Shown here: positions 42,813 to 52,664 of the stretch, in pieces
Layout: the number at the start of each line of letters is the position of its first letter
Numbering within the stretch: the stretch's first letter is position 1
Source: an uncultured Collinsella sp.
Lineage (GTDB): Bacteria > Actinomycetota > Coriobacteriia > Coriobacteriales > Coriobacteriaceae
Reading direction: 5' to 3'
Assembly (NCBI GenBank): GCA_900541065.1
Contig: UQIE01000005.1
Coordinates: 70,978 to 134,977 of the forward strand
Length of the DNA: 64,000 bases
Notes under the pieces: model-generated
The model's input: the letters and a program-made list of their open reading frames with translations, nothing else
The model's database searches: none
What the model was told of the DNA's origin: nothing
Position numbers and translations under genes: made by a program

Positions 42813-42828
42813 AAGCGGCACTCCCTTT

Positions 42829-44763
42829 CTAATTCTTATCGGAGGCTTCGGCCTCGGCTGACTGTTCGGCGGTTTTCTCGGAATCTGACTCGGAGGTGGA
42901 TTTCTGATCGGTGTTGTCGCGAATCGTTTGCGCGTCAATCACCTGACGGGTCTGCTCCTCGTCAATCTGATGGCGGTACTTGGAAATGGTGTCCTGCGCA
43001 TCGTCGACACTCGTTTGCGGAATGCCTGCCTTCAGGCGGTTTTGCGTGTCTTCGGGCAGGTCGGACAGCTTGATGCTGGTTTCGCTCTCGAGCCAGTGGA
43101 GCTCGACCCCGAGCGTCTTGCCGGGCAGGCCGCGCCAGACGGCGACATTGCCGTGGTAGGTTCCCAAGTAATAGGAGCCGGTGACGCCCGTGTATGCCCA
43201 GATGCCTGCTACCAGCACAAAGACAAGGGCCAAGACGGTGGCGATGGTGACATTGCGGCGTCGGACGCGTTTTGCCTCGCGCATGACGCCGTCGTCGACC
43301 AGGTCGACGACCACCACGGTCACATTGTCGTGGCCGCCGGCGGCGAGCGCCGCGTCCACCAAGTTGTCGACACAGATCTGTGCGCTCGAGGACTGCGTAG
43401 CGATGTTCTCGATATCGCTATCGGGAATCATGCTCGAAAGACCATCGGAGCACAGAATCAGGCGGTCGCCTTCCTCGATGTGCAGGGTAAAGTGGTCGGC
43501 ATACATGGCGGGATCCGAGCCCAGCGCGCGGGTGATGACCGAGCGGTTGGGGTGGACGCGGGCCTCGTCGGCCGTAATCTCGCCGGCATCCACGAGCTCC
43601 TCCACGTAGGAGTGGTCGCGGGTCACGCGGATGAGCGTGCCCTCGTGGAGCAGGTAGGCGCGCGAGTCGCCCACATGGGCGATGGCGAGCGTGTCGTTTT
43701 CGATGTAGGCGCAGGTGGCCGTGCATCCCATGCCGGGTTTGCCCAGGCCGTTGAGGGCGGCTTCGATCACGGCGGCGTTGGCGGCCTCGACGGCTGCGGC
43801 CAGGCGCGCGGCGTCGGCGGACTGCGGTGCCGTCTTGGCGATGGTCTCGACGGCGATGGAGGATGCCACCTCGCCGGCGGCGTGTCCTCCCATGCCGTCG
43901 CACACGCAAAAGAGCGGCGACTGCACCAGATAGGAGTCCTCATTGTGCGGGCGTACGCATCCGACGTCGGAGCGGGCGCCCCACATAAGTTGCGTGGTGG
44001 TGCCGGCGTCGTAGGTCGAGTCGGTCTCGATGCGCTCGTCGGTCAGCGGCTCAAAGCTCATGGTCGAGCCGGGGTCTTTGAGCTTGGCCTCAACGGCGGC
44101 AACGTCGATTTCGGCTGTGTCACCGGGAGAGACGGTGTCGGTCTCGGCGTTTGATTCGGAATCGTCGGTGTCCGGGGAGTCGGGCTCCTCGGAAACGCGG
44201 GCGGTCGACTCGTCATCTTGCGGGCTGACGTCTATAGGATCGGGCGTCGCAAAGTGCGACGGCGCGGGCGTGTTTTGCGACTGGGCGGCGGGCTCGGCCA
44301 CGGCATCGGACTCGCTTGCGGGTGCAGACTGCGGGGCCTCGGGTGCGGGGGCGTCCTCGGGGGAGGGCACTGCCTCGGGCGCCGGCGTGGATGCGGGCAC
44401 GACCTCGGACGCCGAGGCTACGGGAAACACCGGAGCGGCGGGCTCGGGCGTCTCAAACACTGCGGCGCTCTCGTTGATTGCCGTGGCGACAGGCTCGGCA
44501 AAGTGGGCCGGCGCCGGCGTTGTCTCGGGTGCTGCGGACTGCTCGGCGGCATGCGCACCGATGGGTGCTGCCGCGGCATCCTCTGCGCCCTCGTCATCGG
44601 CGAGGGCCGAATAATCATGCGTTACATGCGAAAGAGGCAGGGAGAACACGGTGTCCTCGGGCTCCACGGGCGCGGAGTCCGCTGGAGCGGCGTGGGCCGG
44701 TGCAGCCGCGGCGGCAGCCGGTGCCTCGGTCATGGTTGCGGACTTGTTCTCCTCGTCGATCAT
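42829..44763 (-). CDS. PP2C-type Ser/Thr phosphatase with long disordered N-terminus
   Basis: The protein is 644 residues. The first 255 are rich in Ala, Pro, Glu and Ser, far longer than in PstP-type enzymes. The catalytic domain has DVGCVRPHNEDSYL, CDGMGGHAAGE, GDSRAYL, SDGLSS and GGHDNVTVV, the metal-binding set. A membrane helix (about 515-535) and an exported region follow. It should dephosphorylate targets of the kinases in this operon. Its start overlaps the FhaB-like gene's stop by four bases. Confidence 0.93.
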   Translation of the reverse strand: MIDEENKSATMTEAPAAAAAAPAHAAPADSAPVEPEDTVFSLPLSHVTHDYSALADDEGAEDAAAAPIGAHAAEQSAAPETTPAPAHFAEPVATAINESAAVFETPEPAAPVFPVASASEVVPASTPAPEAVPSPEDAPAPEAPQSAPASESDAVAEPAAQSQNTPAPSHFATPDPIDVSPQDDESTARVSEEPDSPDTDDSESNAETDTVSPGDTAEIDVAAVEAKLKDPGSTMSFEPLTDERIETDSTYDAGTTTQLMWGARSDVGCVRPHNEDSYLVQSPLFCVCDGMGGHAAGEVASSIAVETIAKTAPQSADAARLAAAVEAANAAVIEAALNGLGKPGMGCTATCAYIENDTLAIAHVGDSRAYLLHEGTLIRVTRDHSYVEELVDAGEITADEARVHPNRSVITRALGSDPAMYADHFTLHIEEGDRLILCSDGLSSMIPDSDIENIATQSSSAQICVDNLVDAALAAGGHDNVTVVVVDLVDDGVMREAKRVRRRNVTIATVLALVFVLVAGIWAYTGVTGSYYLGTYHGNVAVWRGLPGKTLGVELHWLESETSIKLSDLPEDTQNRLKAGIPQTSVDDAQDTISKYRHQIDEEQTRQVIDAQTIRDNTDQKSTSESDSEKTAEQSAEAEASDKN

Positions 44764-45176
44764 CGACGGTTCACCTTCATGACCACATCGCCAATCTGAA
44801 CCTCGTCGCCCTCGCGCAGCGTCGCGGGCTCCACGAGCTGGCGGCCGTTGACGAGCGTGCCGTTAAGCGAGTTGAGGTCCTCGATGATGAGTGCAGGGCC
44901 CTGCAGCGAAAAGCGTGCGTGCGAGGCCGAGACAAACGGTTCGTTGATGCAGATGTCCGAAGACGGCGAGCGGCCGACGATGACGGGGCCGAGCATATCC
45001 ACGTGGATGCCGCGGATGCCGCGCGGACCCTTGTCCACATCGATCGTCCAGATAGCCGAGTCGCGGCGCTGGCCGCGCACGAGGCCCACGCCGGTCTTCA
45101 TGACGGCGAACAGGAAGATATAGAGCAGGGCGACCAGGACGATGCGGCCTGCAAAAAGGACGATATCGATGTTCAT
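44760..45176 (-). CDS. FHA-domain protein with N-terminal membrane helix (FhaB/FipA-like)
   Basis: The protein is 138 residues. One membrane helix (about 7-27) is followed by an FHA domain with VGRSPSSDICI, SASHARF and LNSLNGTLVNG, which bind phosphothreonine. Such proteins dock onto phosphorylated kinases and partner with SEDS/PBP machinery in Actinobacteria. It lies between the FhaA-like and PP2C genes. Confidence 0.92.
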   Translation of the reverse strand: MNIDIVLFAGRIVLVALLYIFLFAVMKTGVGLVRGQRRDSAIWTIDVDKGPRGIRGIHVDMLGPVIVGRSPSSDICINEPFVSASHARFSLQGPALIIEDLNSLNGTLVNGRQLVEPATLREGDEVQIGDVVMKVNRR

Positions 45177-45182
45177 AAGCGA

Positions 45183-46196
45183 CTATCCCCTAAATTCAAA
45201 GGTGCTCAGGCCAAACGTCAGCAGATCGCCGTTGCGCAGCGGGCAGCGCGTGATGCGGCGGTTGTTGACGAGCGTGCCGTTGGTGGAATTGAGGTCCTCG
45301 ATCGACCAGTCCGAGCCGGTAAAGGTGAGCTGGGCGTGACGGCGCGACACGTTGGGGTCGCGCAGGGCGATATCGGAAACCGAACGCTCGCGGCCGATGG
45401 TCACCTGCGCGGAGGTGATGCTGTGGCTCTCGCCGCTCACGACGTCGACGAGTTGGGCGAGCGGGCGCTGCGGGGCACGGGTGCTCGCCATGTTGGAGGC
45501 GATGCCGGCCGCGGCGCCAAGGCCCACGGCGGCACCGGTCGCGGCGGCTCCGCCCATGCCGGCAAGCGCGTCGCGCGAGACAGTCTGCGGCACCGGAATA
45601 GGTGCGGCGGCGGGGTCGGGGACGCTGGGCGCAAAGGGGTCGGCCGTGGCAAGCGGATCGGGAGCGGCGGCGCGAGGCATCGGCTGCTGCTGGGGCATGG
45701 CTGCGGGGCGTTGCTGCTGCGGGGCGGCAAACTGCTGCTGGCCGGCGCGGGGAGCGCTGGCGGCACGGCTTGCGGCGGAGTTGTTCTGTCCCAAGCCGTT
45801 TTGGTAGGCGCGCTCCTCCTCGTACAGGCGGCCGAGCGTGGGCGCATCGACATTCTCGGCGAAGACCGAGAACTTGCCGGCGCGCAGCTGCGGGTCGATC
45901 ATAAAGCGAACGAGGGGCTCGCCGACAAAGACATAGCGGCGCTTTTCGGCCTGTGCCTTCACGAACTCGCGCACCTCGCGCGAAAGCTCGGGGTAGAACG
46001 GGGCGAGCATGGGATCGTCATCGGCGGCGATCAGGATGGTGTAGAGTGCCGGCGCGGTGTTGACGCCGTTGATCACTAGAGTCTGATCCTCCATGTCGCG
46101 AGCGGCCTGCTTGGCAAGCTTCTTAAAGGAGAACGGGGCACGGGTGGCACCGAAGATGCCGGCCACGTGGTCCTCGAAGATGTTCAGGAAGTTCAC
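45183..46196 (-). CDS. FhaA-like protein (DUF3662 plus FHA)
   Basis: The protein is 337 residues starting at GTG 46196, which overlaps the kinase stop. The N-terminal DUF3662 domain (about 1-125) begins MNFLNIFEDHVAGIFG; a Gln/Ala/Pro-rich linker follows; the C-terminal FHA domain has IGRERSVSDIAL, VSRRHAQL and LNSTNGTLVNN. This is the FhaA layout. FhaA links peptidoglycan synthesis regulators such as MurJ to the kinases in mycobacteria. Confidence 0.92.
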   Translation of the reverse strand: MNFLNIFEDHVAGIFGATRAPFSFKKLAKQAARDMEDQTLVINGVNTAPALYTILIAADDDPMLAPFYPELSREVREFVKAQAEKRRYVFVGEPLVRFMIDPQLRAGKFSVFAENVDAPTLGRLYEEERAYQNGLGQNNSAASRAASAPRAGQQQFAAPQQQRPAAMPQQQPMPRAAAPDPLATADPFAPSVPDPAAAPIPVPQTVSRDALAGMGGAAATGAAVGLGAAAGIASNMASTRAPQRPLAQLVDVVSGESHSITSAQVTIGRERSVSDIALRDPNVSRRHAQLTFTGSDWSIEDLNSTNGTLVNNRRITRCPLRNGDLLTFGLSTFEFRG

Positions 46197-48037
46197 GAAA
46201 GATCACTCTCCGTATAGGTTCTTTGGTATCCGAGCGAATATAGGCATATCCCAACGATTATAGAGGATAGGATTCCCGCAACCGCCGCCTTGGCGACGAC
46301 CGCGGCTGCAAGGCTGGCAATTTCCATATGGTGTGCAAGACAGGATGCCGCCGCCGTGCCGACGCCGGCGACGGCGATGGCGGCGATTGCGGCAAGGTTT
46401 GAGCCCTGTTCGGCGCGCTTGGCGTGGGCGTTGAGCAGCAGCGATGTTGCCGCGGCCGTGGCCGCAACCAGCACGAAGGCGGCCCAAAGGAGCGCGTCGT
46501 CCAGTGCTGCGGCGACGTTGCCGAGCCCCAGTACGCCTCCGGCGGAGAGGGCGACCGTGGCCAAGCGGGCAAAAAGTGCGCCCATGCCCGTGGCGGCCGC
46601 GGCGCTTGCCGGGCCGAGCCAAAATGCTGCGATGCCCACGACGGCCCCAGCTGCCAAGAAGGTGTTGCCGGTCAGGCAGCCGAGCGCGAGTGCGCTGGTG
46701 AGTGCGGCGCTTGCGGCGGCCTCGGTGCGTCCCCAGGCAATCCACCAGCCGGACATGGCGGCAGCAAAGATCACCGCGACGGGCAACATCGACAGGATGC
46801 CCTGCGCCTGCATGGTGGCGTTGGCCATAAGTACCAAAAAGCCCACGGCCGAGATGGCCGAGCCGATCTGCGGGGCTAGGCCGGCGGCCGCCCCGATCGC
46901 GACAGCTGCAACGATAAGTCCGGGAAGCGCCGCGACCCCGGCGGTTTGCATCAGTAAAAAACTAAAGGTACCGCACGCTAGCGCCGAGATGGCGCGCATG
47001 GTGTAATCGCGCGCGTGGTTCCAGCGCGTGCCGGCCCAGCCGAGCGCGGGGTCGACTTCGATGGCGTCGTCCTCGTAGGGCAGCGACTCGGTATCGTCTG
47101 CCGCGCGCTCGTCGTTCGACAACTCGCTCACCATCTGCTCCAGGCTGCGGCGACCCTCGCGCACGCTGCCCAAGCCGGCGAGCAGCTGGTCGCAAAAGGC
47201 CTCGATGCTGTTGGGGCGGTCCTGTGGCATGGGGGAGAGTGCACTCATCAGCGCAGCCTCGGCTCCCGGGGGAAAGTGCGGGATGAGCTCGCTGGGATAG
47301 GTGGCGCCGCCGATGATGCGGTCGAGCGAGTCGGCGGGCGTTGCTGCCATAAAGGGAGCGCTGCCGCATAGGCCCTCGTAGATCACGCAGGCGAGGGCAA
47401 AGACATCAGCGCGCTCGTCGACCGTGCCGGTCTCGATATCGAGCTGTTCGGGCGGCATGTAGCCGATGGTGCCGCCGCGCGAGCCGCCGGCCGACGACAG
47501 GCGCGCCATGCCAAAGTCGGTGAGCTTTACATTGCCCGAGTGGTCGATGAGCACGTTGGCGGGCTTAATGTCCAGGTGGAGTACGCCATTACTATGGACG
47601 AAGGTGAGCGCCTGGCCTAGGGCATCGGCAATGGCCGCGGCCTCGTCAAAGGTAAGTGAGTGACCGTCCACGCGGTGCAAAAACTCGGCCAGCGACATGC
47701 CATCGACATATTCCATAACTAGGTAGGCATAGGCTGTGTCGTGCGTAAAGTCGATGACCTGCACGATGTTGGGATGTTGAAGCATGGCGGCAGTGTGCGC
47801 CTCGCGCAGGACATCCATGATGTCGCTGGCGGGCATGCCGACACCGTTAATAAGGGGGATGCGCTTAATGGCGACGCGGCGGCGCAGGTGCGTGTCGCGG
47901 CAGATCTCGATGGAGCCAAAACCGCCGGTCGCAAGTGTCTCGAGCGGCTGGTACCGCTTGAGCAGCTCGCGAGAGCTGGTGCCCTCCAAGGGAACGTCCG
48001 GCGAGAACCGGGCGGTATGTTGCGAGAAAAGCGGCAT
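46193..48037 (-). CDS. Ser/Thr protein kinase with polytopic C-terminal membrane domain
   Basis: The protein is 614 residues from ATG 48037; a TTG two codons upstream is less likely. The kinase domain has LATGGFGSIEI, VAIKRIP, HLDIKPANVL (with Leu in place of the Arg of HRD) and DFGMARL. After residue 340 there are about eight hydrophobic helices, unlike the single helix of PASTA kinases. It heads the operon. The HLD variant is compatible with activity but suggests it does not need activation-loop phosphorylation in the usual way. Confidence 0.9.
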   Translation of the reverse strand: MPLFSQHTARFSPDVPLEGTSSRELLKRYQPLETLATGGFGSIEICRDTHLRRRVAIKRIPLINGVGMPASDIMDVLREAHTAAMLQHPNIVQVIDFTHDTAYAYLVMEYVDGMSLAEFLHRVDGHSLTFDEAAAIADALGQALTFVHSNGVLHLDIKPANVLIDHSGNVKLTDFGMARLSSAGGSRGGTIGYMPPEQLDIETGTVDERADVFALACVIYEGLCGSAPFMAATPADSLDRIIGGATYPSELIPHFPPGAEAALMSALSPMPQDRPNSIEAFCDQLLAGLGSVREGRRSLEQMVSELSNDERAADDTESLPYEDDAIEVDPALGWAGTRWNHARDYTMRAISALACGTFSFLLMQTAGVAALPGLIVAAVAIGAAAGLAPQIGSAISAVGFLVLMANATMQAQGILSMLPVAVIFAAAMSGWWIAWGRTEAAASAALTSALALGCLTGNTFLAAGAVVGIAAFWLGPASAAAATGMGALFARLATVALSAGGVLGLGNVAAALDDALLWAAFVLVAATAAATSLLLNAHAKRAEQGSNLAAIAAIAVAGVGTAAASCLAHHMEIASLAAAVVAKAAVAGILSSIIVGICLYSLGYQRTYTESDLS

Positions 48038-48181
48038 GGCCAACCCTCGTGCGTTTAAAGTTCGTTTGCGAGTGGCGGGCGCGGAGCCGAGCCGTTCGCG
48101 GTGGCATAGATGCTGCTAGTGTAGCACGCTCGGGTGCATGGGGAGGATAGCGGGATGCGAGGCTGCCTGTCTGGCTTGACC

Positions 48182-48898
48182 TTAGCGCTTCTTCTTGTTC
48201 TTCTTCTGCTTGCGCTGCTTGCCCTTGGTCTCCTGGGGCTTGTCGCCCTGCTTGGCCTCGGCGGCGGCCTTCTCGGCCTTCATTTTCTTCTTCTTGGTCT
48301 CGATGCGGAGTTTTTTGTTGATGCGGGCCTTGAGGAAGGGACCGAACTGCTCGGCATCGCCACGGACGAAGGTGTCCTTGGGGATCGTCACGCCCTGGTC
48401 GGCGAACATGGCCACAAAGATGCGCTCGCCGTCGAGTACGTGGTCGAGCTTGTCAAACGGGAAGAACTGCGACTTGCCGCTCTTGCCCCAAACCATCAGG
48501 CCGTCCTCGTTGGCGGCGACGCGGCGATAGCGGCCACCCATGGACTCGTCGGCCTCGACGGCGTCGATAAAGTCGCGGGCGAGCGTGTGGTGCAGGTTTT
48601 TGCTCCACCAGGCCAAAAAGGCGCCGAATACGATCAGGACGACGCCAAACTTGATCCAGTTGCCGCCGGCCACCAGCATGCCGATGCCGATGAGCGCGGC
48701 AACTGCCGCGGCGACATACAGCGAGCCGCGACGCCTGGGCGAGGCGACCAGGCGGGCGAAGTCGGTGACCAGGTCGTTTTCGTACTGGTACTCGTTGAGG
48801 TACAGGATGCCGTCATCGGCTGCGGCCTGCTCCTCGAGCGCGACCTCGACCTGGTCGGCTGCTTCGGAGGGAACGAGGTTGCTCTCTGCGTCTGCCAT
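48182..48898 (-). CDS. Two-helix membrane protein with Lys-rich C-terminus (YcxB-like)
   Basis: The protein is 238 residues. Two adjacent helices (LYVAAAVAALIGIGMLVAGG and FGVVLIVFGAFLAWW) follow an acidic N-terminus. The C-terminal region ends in a long Lys/Glu coiled stretch and KNKKKR. The middle resembles YcxB-type domains. It is divergent from dnaX. Function unknown. Confidence 0.7.
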   Translation of the reverse strand: MADAESNLVPSEAADQVEVALEEQAAADDGILYLNEYQYENDLVTDFARLVASPRRRGSLYVAAAVAALIGIGMLVAGGNWIKFGVVLIVFGAFLAWWSKNLHHTLARDFIDAVEADESMGGRYRRVAANEDGLMVWGKSGKSQFFPFDKLDHVLDGERIFVAMFADQGVTIPKDTFVRGDAEQFGPFLKARINKKLRIETKKKKMKAEKAAAEAKQGDKPQETKGKQRKQKKNKKKR

Positions 48899-49014
48899 GC
48901 TCTTTGGACTCCTATCGCGGCGGGCTCGCCGTACGGGTTATTATGGAATGCAGTATGCCGTGCGACCGCATGGCCGCCGCGGCAACAAGACTCAGTATAC
49001 CCGGGGGAGCACCC

Positions 49015-51495
49015 ATGGAATCGTTGTACCGAAAGTATCGCCCGCTCACCTTCGACTCCGTGGTGGGCCAGCAGCATATCGTCTCGACGCTCGAGCACGC
49101 CATCACCGAGGGGCGCCTGTCCCACGCGTACCTATTCTGCGGACCGCGCGGCACGGGCAAGACCACCATGGCGCGCATTCTGGCCAAGGCGCTGCTGTGC
49201 CGCAATGCCGAGGCGGCGCGCGCCGAGGGTGCAAGCGGCTGCATGCCCGACGGTACTTGCGAGGAGTGCGAGCTCATCGCCGAAGGCAACCACCCGGATG
49301 TCTACGAGCTCGATGCCGCAAGCCGTACCGGCGTGGACAACGTGCGCGAGGAGATCATCAACTCCGTCAACTTTGCCCCGGTGCGCGGCAAGTACAAGAT
49401 CTATATCATCGACGAGGTCCACATGCTCACGACGGCGGCGTTCAACGCGCTGCTCAAGACGCTCGAGGAGCCGCCGGCACACGTGATCTTTGTGCTGTGC
49501 ACCACCGACCCGCAAAAGATTCTGGAGACCATCCTCTCGCGCTGCCAGCGCTTCGATTTCCACCGCATCGGCAACGAGGATATCGAGCATCGCCTGTCCT
49601 ACGTGTGCGAGCAGGAGGGCTTCGATTACGACGACGAGGCACTCGCCATTGTGGCGCGCCATGCCAAGGGCGGTATGCGCGACGCGTTGTCCACGCTGGA
49701 GCAGCTGAGCGTCTTTGGCAACGGTTCTGTGCATGCGGACGACGCCCGCTCGCTTTTGGGCGAGGTTTCGGACCAGATTCTGGGCAAGTTTTCCCGCGCC
49801 ATTGCCGATCGCGATGTTGCCGAGCTCTATGGACTGATCCGTGCGCAGGTCGAGGAGGGCAATGACCTGCTGGAGCTGACGCGCGACCTGGTGGCGCATG
49901 TGCGTGACGTGTACGTTGCCTGCGTTGCCGGTGCCCGTGCCGAGCTGTTTGAGGGCGGCTCCGAGCAGGCCGAGGCGCTTGCTGCCGAGGCCGCTGCCTT
50001 TGGCGAGCATCCTGCCGACCGCCTGGCCCGCGTGCTGACGGTGCTCGACGATGCCGCACTGGAGATGAGGGGCGCGAGCGACGTGCGCCTGGTGCTCGAG
50101 ATTGCCTGCACGCGTCTGGCGCGTCCCGAGGCTGATTTAACGATTGAGGCATTGGCCGAGCGCGTGGCACGTCTGGAGGCCATGGTTGCCAACGGCGCCG
50201 TGCCGGCGAGCGTGGCCGCTGCTCAGGCCGCCGCGCCTGCAGCATCCGTACCCGCTGCTGCCCAACAGCCGACGCTCATTTCGGGCGCCCGTGCTGCCGC
50301 TCCGGCGGCATCCGCTGCCCCCGCTGCTACGTCCGCGCATCAGGGTGGCATGCCTTGGGACCGCGGCGCTGCTGTTCCGGCTGCCCAGCCTGCTCCCCGT
50401 TCTGCGTCCGTGTCAGCTTCCAAGTCTGCAGCGCCTGCACCTCAGCCTGCGCCGACGTCGACGCCTCAGCCCGTTGCTGCCCCCGCGCCTGCCACCGCTC
50501 CGGCACCTAAGCCCCAGTCCAACAATGCCGCCCAGGTTGCCGCCGCCGGTGCTGCCGAGACGCCCGCGGTCGAGGATGCCGGAGAGCTGCAGCGCAAATG
50601 GGCTGAGGTCGTCGAGCGTGTCAAGGCGCGTCAGGCTTCCTACGCAGGGCTTTTGCTCAACGCCCACGCCACGGCCGACGACGGCTCCAAGCTCACCGTC
50701 TCGTTCCCCGCGGGCTCGACCTTTGCCATCAAGATGCTCGGTCGCGCCGATACGCAATCGGTGGTCCTGCCGACGGTCTGCGCAGTCTTCGGTCGTCGTA
50801 CCGTCGACTATGTCTTGGATGGGGGTGGCACGCCGGCTCCTCAACATGAGGAGCATTCTCCATCTGCACGGGCTGCGGCATCTGCGGACCCGCAACCCGT
50901 GTCCTCGGCGGCCCCTGCATCCTCGAGCGCCAGCGCGCCGCAGCGGCAAGCGACACCGGTAGCGGCGTCGACCCCGTCGGCGCCTAAGCCCGCGGCGCCC
51001 AAACCGGCTGCTCCGACACCCGTGTCCAAGCCCGCCTCGCCCGCGCCCAAGTCGTCTGACCTAGGCAAAGCCCCCTGGCTACGCTCCGACAACCCCGCCG
51101 GCGCTCCTGCCACGGGTAAGCTCCCGACCGAGCCCGCACCCCGTGCGCCCGAGCGCTCGGCTGCCCCCAAGGCTCAGTCTGTCGCGCAGTCCGCGCCGTG
51201 GGAATCCGAGCAGGTGCCCTACGACGACGCCATGGTCGGCGGCTTTGCCGGCGATGCGAGCGGGGACGATCTTCCTCCGTTCGACGTGCCGGGTGCGGCG
51301 TCCGCGCCCAAGTCCGCTGCAGCTGCCCCCAAAGAGGGGGACGCCCCCGCTGCCCCTTGGGAGTCCAACCCCGGCGCCGGCAGCCCCTTCGGCCATCAGG
51401 GCGCAGCCCCGAGCATCCCGCAGACCGAGGACGAGGCCAAAGCCCTCATCCGCAACGTCTTCGGCCAGGCCACCATCTTCAAACCGGTGGAGTAG
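49015..51495 (+). CDS. dnaX: DNA polymerase III subunits gamma/tau
   Basis: The protein is 826 residues from ATG 49015 (GGGGGAGC upstream). The N-terminus MESLYRKYRPLTFDSVVGQ is diagnostic; Walker A GPRGTGKTTMA, a zinc-binding Cys set and DEVHML follow. Residues after about 430 are a long Ala/Pro/Ser-rich region with a conserved-looking island (GELQRKWAEVVERVKAR) that resembles the tau polymerase-binding part. It loads the sliding clamp and ties the polymerases together. It stands upstream of ybaB and recR, a common order. Confidence 0.95.
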   Translation: MESLYRKYRPLTFDSVVGQQHIVSTLEHAITEGRLSHAYLFCGPRGTGKTTMARILAKALLCRNAEAARAEGASGCMPDGTCEECELIAEGNHPDVYELDAASRTGVDNVREEIINSVNFAPVRGKYKIYIIDEVHMLTTAAFNALLKTLEEPPAHVIFVLCTTDPQKILETILSRCQRFDFHRIGNEDIEHRLSYVCEQEGFDYDDEALAIVARHAKGGMRDALSTLEQLSVFGNGSVHADDARSLLGEVSDQILGKFSRAIADRDVAELYGLIRAQVEEGNDLLELTRDLVAHVRDVYVACVAGARAELFEGGSEQAEALAAEAAAFGEHPADRLARVLTVLDDAALEMRGASDVRLVLEIACTRLARPEADLTIEALAERVARLEAMVANGAVPASVAAAQAAAPAASVPAAAQQPTLISGARAAAPAASAAPAATSAHQGGMPWDRGAAVPAAQPAPRSASVSASKSAAPAPQPAPTSTPQPVAAPAPATAPAPKPQSNNAAQVAAAGAAETPAVEDAGELQRKWAEVVERVKARQASYAGLLLNAHATADDGSKLTVSFPAGSTFAIKMLGRADTQSVVLPTVCAVFGRRTVDYVLDGGGTPAPQHEEHSPSARAAASADPQPVSSAAPASSSASAPQRQATPVAASTPSAPKPAAPKPAAPTPVSKPASPAPKSSDLGKAPWLRSDNPAGAPATGKLPTEPAPRAPERSAAPKAQSVAQSAPWESEQVPYDDAMVGGFAGDASGDDLPPFDVPGAASAPKSAAAAPKEGDAPAAPWESNPGAGSPFGHQGAAPSIPQTEDEAKALIRNVFGQATIFKPVE

Positions 51496-51516
51496 CTGCG
51501 CAGGCGGGTATACTGC

Positions 51517-51990
51517 TCAAGAAGAGGACCCCTTGTCCGGGCGCATCTGTATTTCGGACATGTGTAGTGTGGTGCCGCGTATGTCGCATTTGAGCAGACA
51601 GGTGCGTGACGGTCGGCCTAGGATGCTGAGGTCGATACGATACGTCGCATGGCTGTCCGTGTACTCGACTTGCTCGGCGTTAATGGTTGCTCCGATTGCC
51701 AAATAAACGCCTAGCTCGGCATCGACAATCTTGAAGTCCTTTATCTTGACCTTGAACTCTTGATAGAGGGACGGGCTGTTGTAGTAGACGGTTCGGGTTC
51801 CGTCGGTGCACTCATCGGTCGTCTCCCATTTGACGACGGGCTGGTCCGAGCTGGCTATCAGCAGTTCTGCTCCAAAAGCTATGGCATGGGTGATGACAAC
51901 CAGCAATGCCCAGCCGACAAAGAGATAGAGAACCACATATGCAACGGGGTGTTTTGAGCGGATGTTTTGGAGCGCGTCGGGGGCATTCAT
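51517..51990 (-). CDS. Hypothetical membrane protein
   Basis: The protein is 157 residues with one helix (VVLYLFVGWALLVVITHAI) and an exported C-terminal domain containing CTDGTRTVYYN and RPSRTCLLKCDIRG. No family was recognised. It is antisense-oriented between dnaX and ybaB, with its own promoter and palindrome upstream. Confidence 0.7.
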   Translation of the reverse strand: MNAPDALQNIRSKHPVAYVVLYLFVGWALLVVITHAIAFGAELLIASSDQPVVKWETTDECTDGTRTVYYNSPSLYQEFKVKIKDFKIVDAELGVYLAIGATINAEQVEYTDSHATYRIDLSILGRPSRTCLLKCDIRGTTLHMSEIQMRPDKGSSS

Positions 51991-52004
51991 GGGGTACCTC
52001 CAAA

Positions 52005-52030
52005 TTGCTATCTATAGCAATCAAATTATA
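52005..52030 (-). promoter_or_regulatory. Promoter and palindrome of the hypothetical membrane protein gene
   Basis: TATAAT (minus strand, 52030-52025) is followed by TTGCTATCTATAGCAA (52005-52020), then a ribosome site GGAGGT and the ATG at 51990. The palindrome is placed where a repressor would act. The remaining 52031-52330 contains an AT-rich hairpin ATTATGCA/TGCATAAT followed by T residues (52134-52172) and a GC-rich leader stem before ybaB. Confidence 0.55.
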
Positions 52031-52330
52031 CCCCACCGCCATGTGCGCCGCCTCGAGTAGTGGCTCGGCATTTAGCCATTTAGTGGGACGCATAAAATGT
52101 CGGATTCCGGCTCTACAAGATTTAGCTTTCAATATTATGCAGATGCGAATTATTCAACTTTGCATAATTTTTGGGTGCGGCTTGCACTCCAGGACATGTA
52201 TATCGACTGAGGTAGCGTGACCGCCCCGCTCGCTGGCCGCGCGCCGTGGTACGATTTTTGAGTTTGAAAGTCCCGCCGTGCTCCGGCTGCCCTTGCAGCT
52301 CGGCGTGCGGCCGCACGTAAAGGAGCCATC

Positions 52331-52651
52331 ATGGCCGGTATGAACATGCAGCAGATGATGAAGCAGGCTCGCAAGATGCAGGAGCAGCTTGCCGCCGCGC
52401 AGGAGAACCTCAAGTCCCAGACCGTCGACGCCTCTGCCGGCGGCGGCATGGTCAAGGTGACCGTTAACGGCGAGATGGAGCTCGTCAACCTCACCATCGA
52501 TCCCGATGCGCTCGATCCCGAGGACGTCGATATGCTGCAGGATATGATCATGGCTGCCGTCAACGAGGCCGTCCGCGGCGTCAACGAGCTCGCCAACAAG
52601 CAGATGGGCGCCATCACCGGCGGCCTCAACATCCCGGGCATGCCGTTCTAA
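52331..52651 (+). CDS. ybaB: YbaB/EbfC nucleoid-associated protein
   Basis: The protein is 106 residues after AAAGGAGCC. It has the YbaB pattern: MNMQQMMKQARKMQEQL at the start, VTVNGEMELVNLTIDPDAL and DMIMAAVNEAV. The family forms dimers that bind DNA. It sits between dnaX and recR as in most bacteria. Confidence 0.95.
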   Translation: MAGMNMQQMMKQARKMQEQLAAAQENLKSQTVDASAGGGMVKVTVNGEMELVNLTIDPDALDPEDVDMLQDMIMAAVNEAVRGVNELANKQMGAITGGLNIPGMPF

Positions 52652-52664
52652 GACACACATATAA

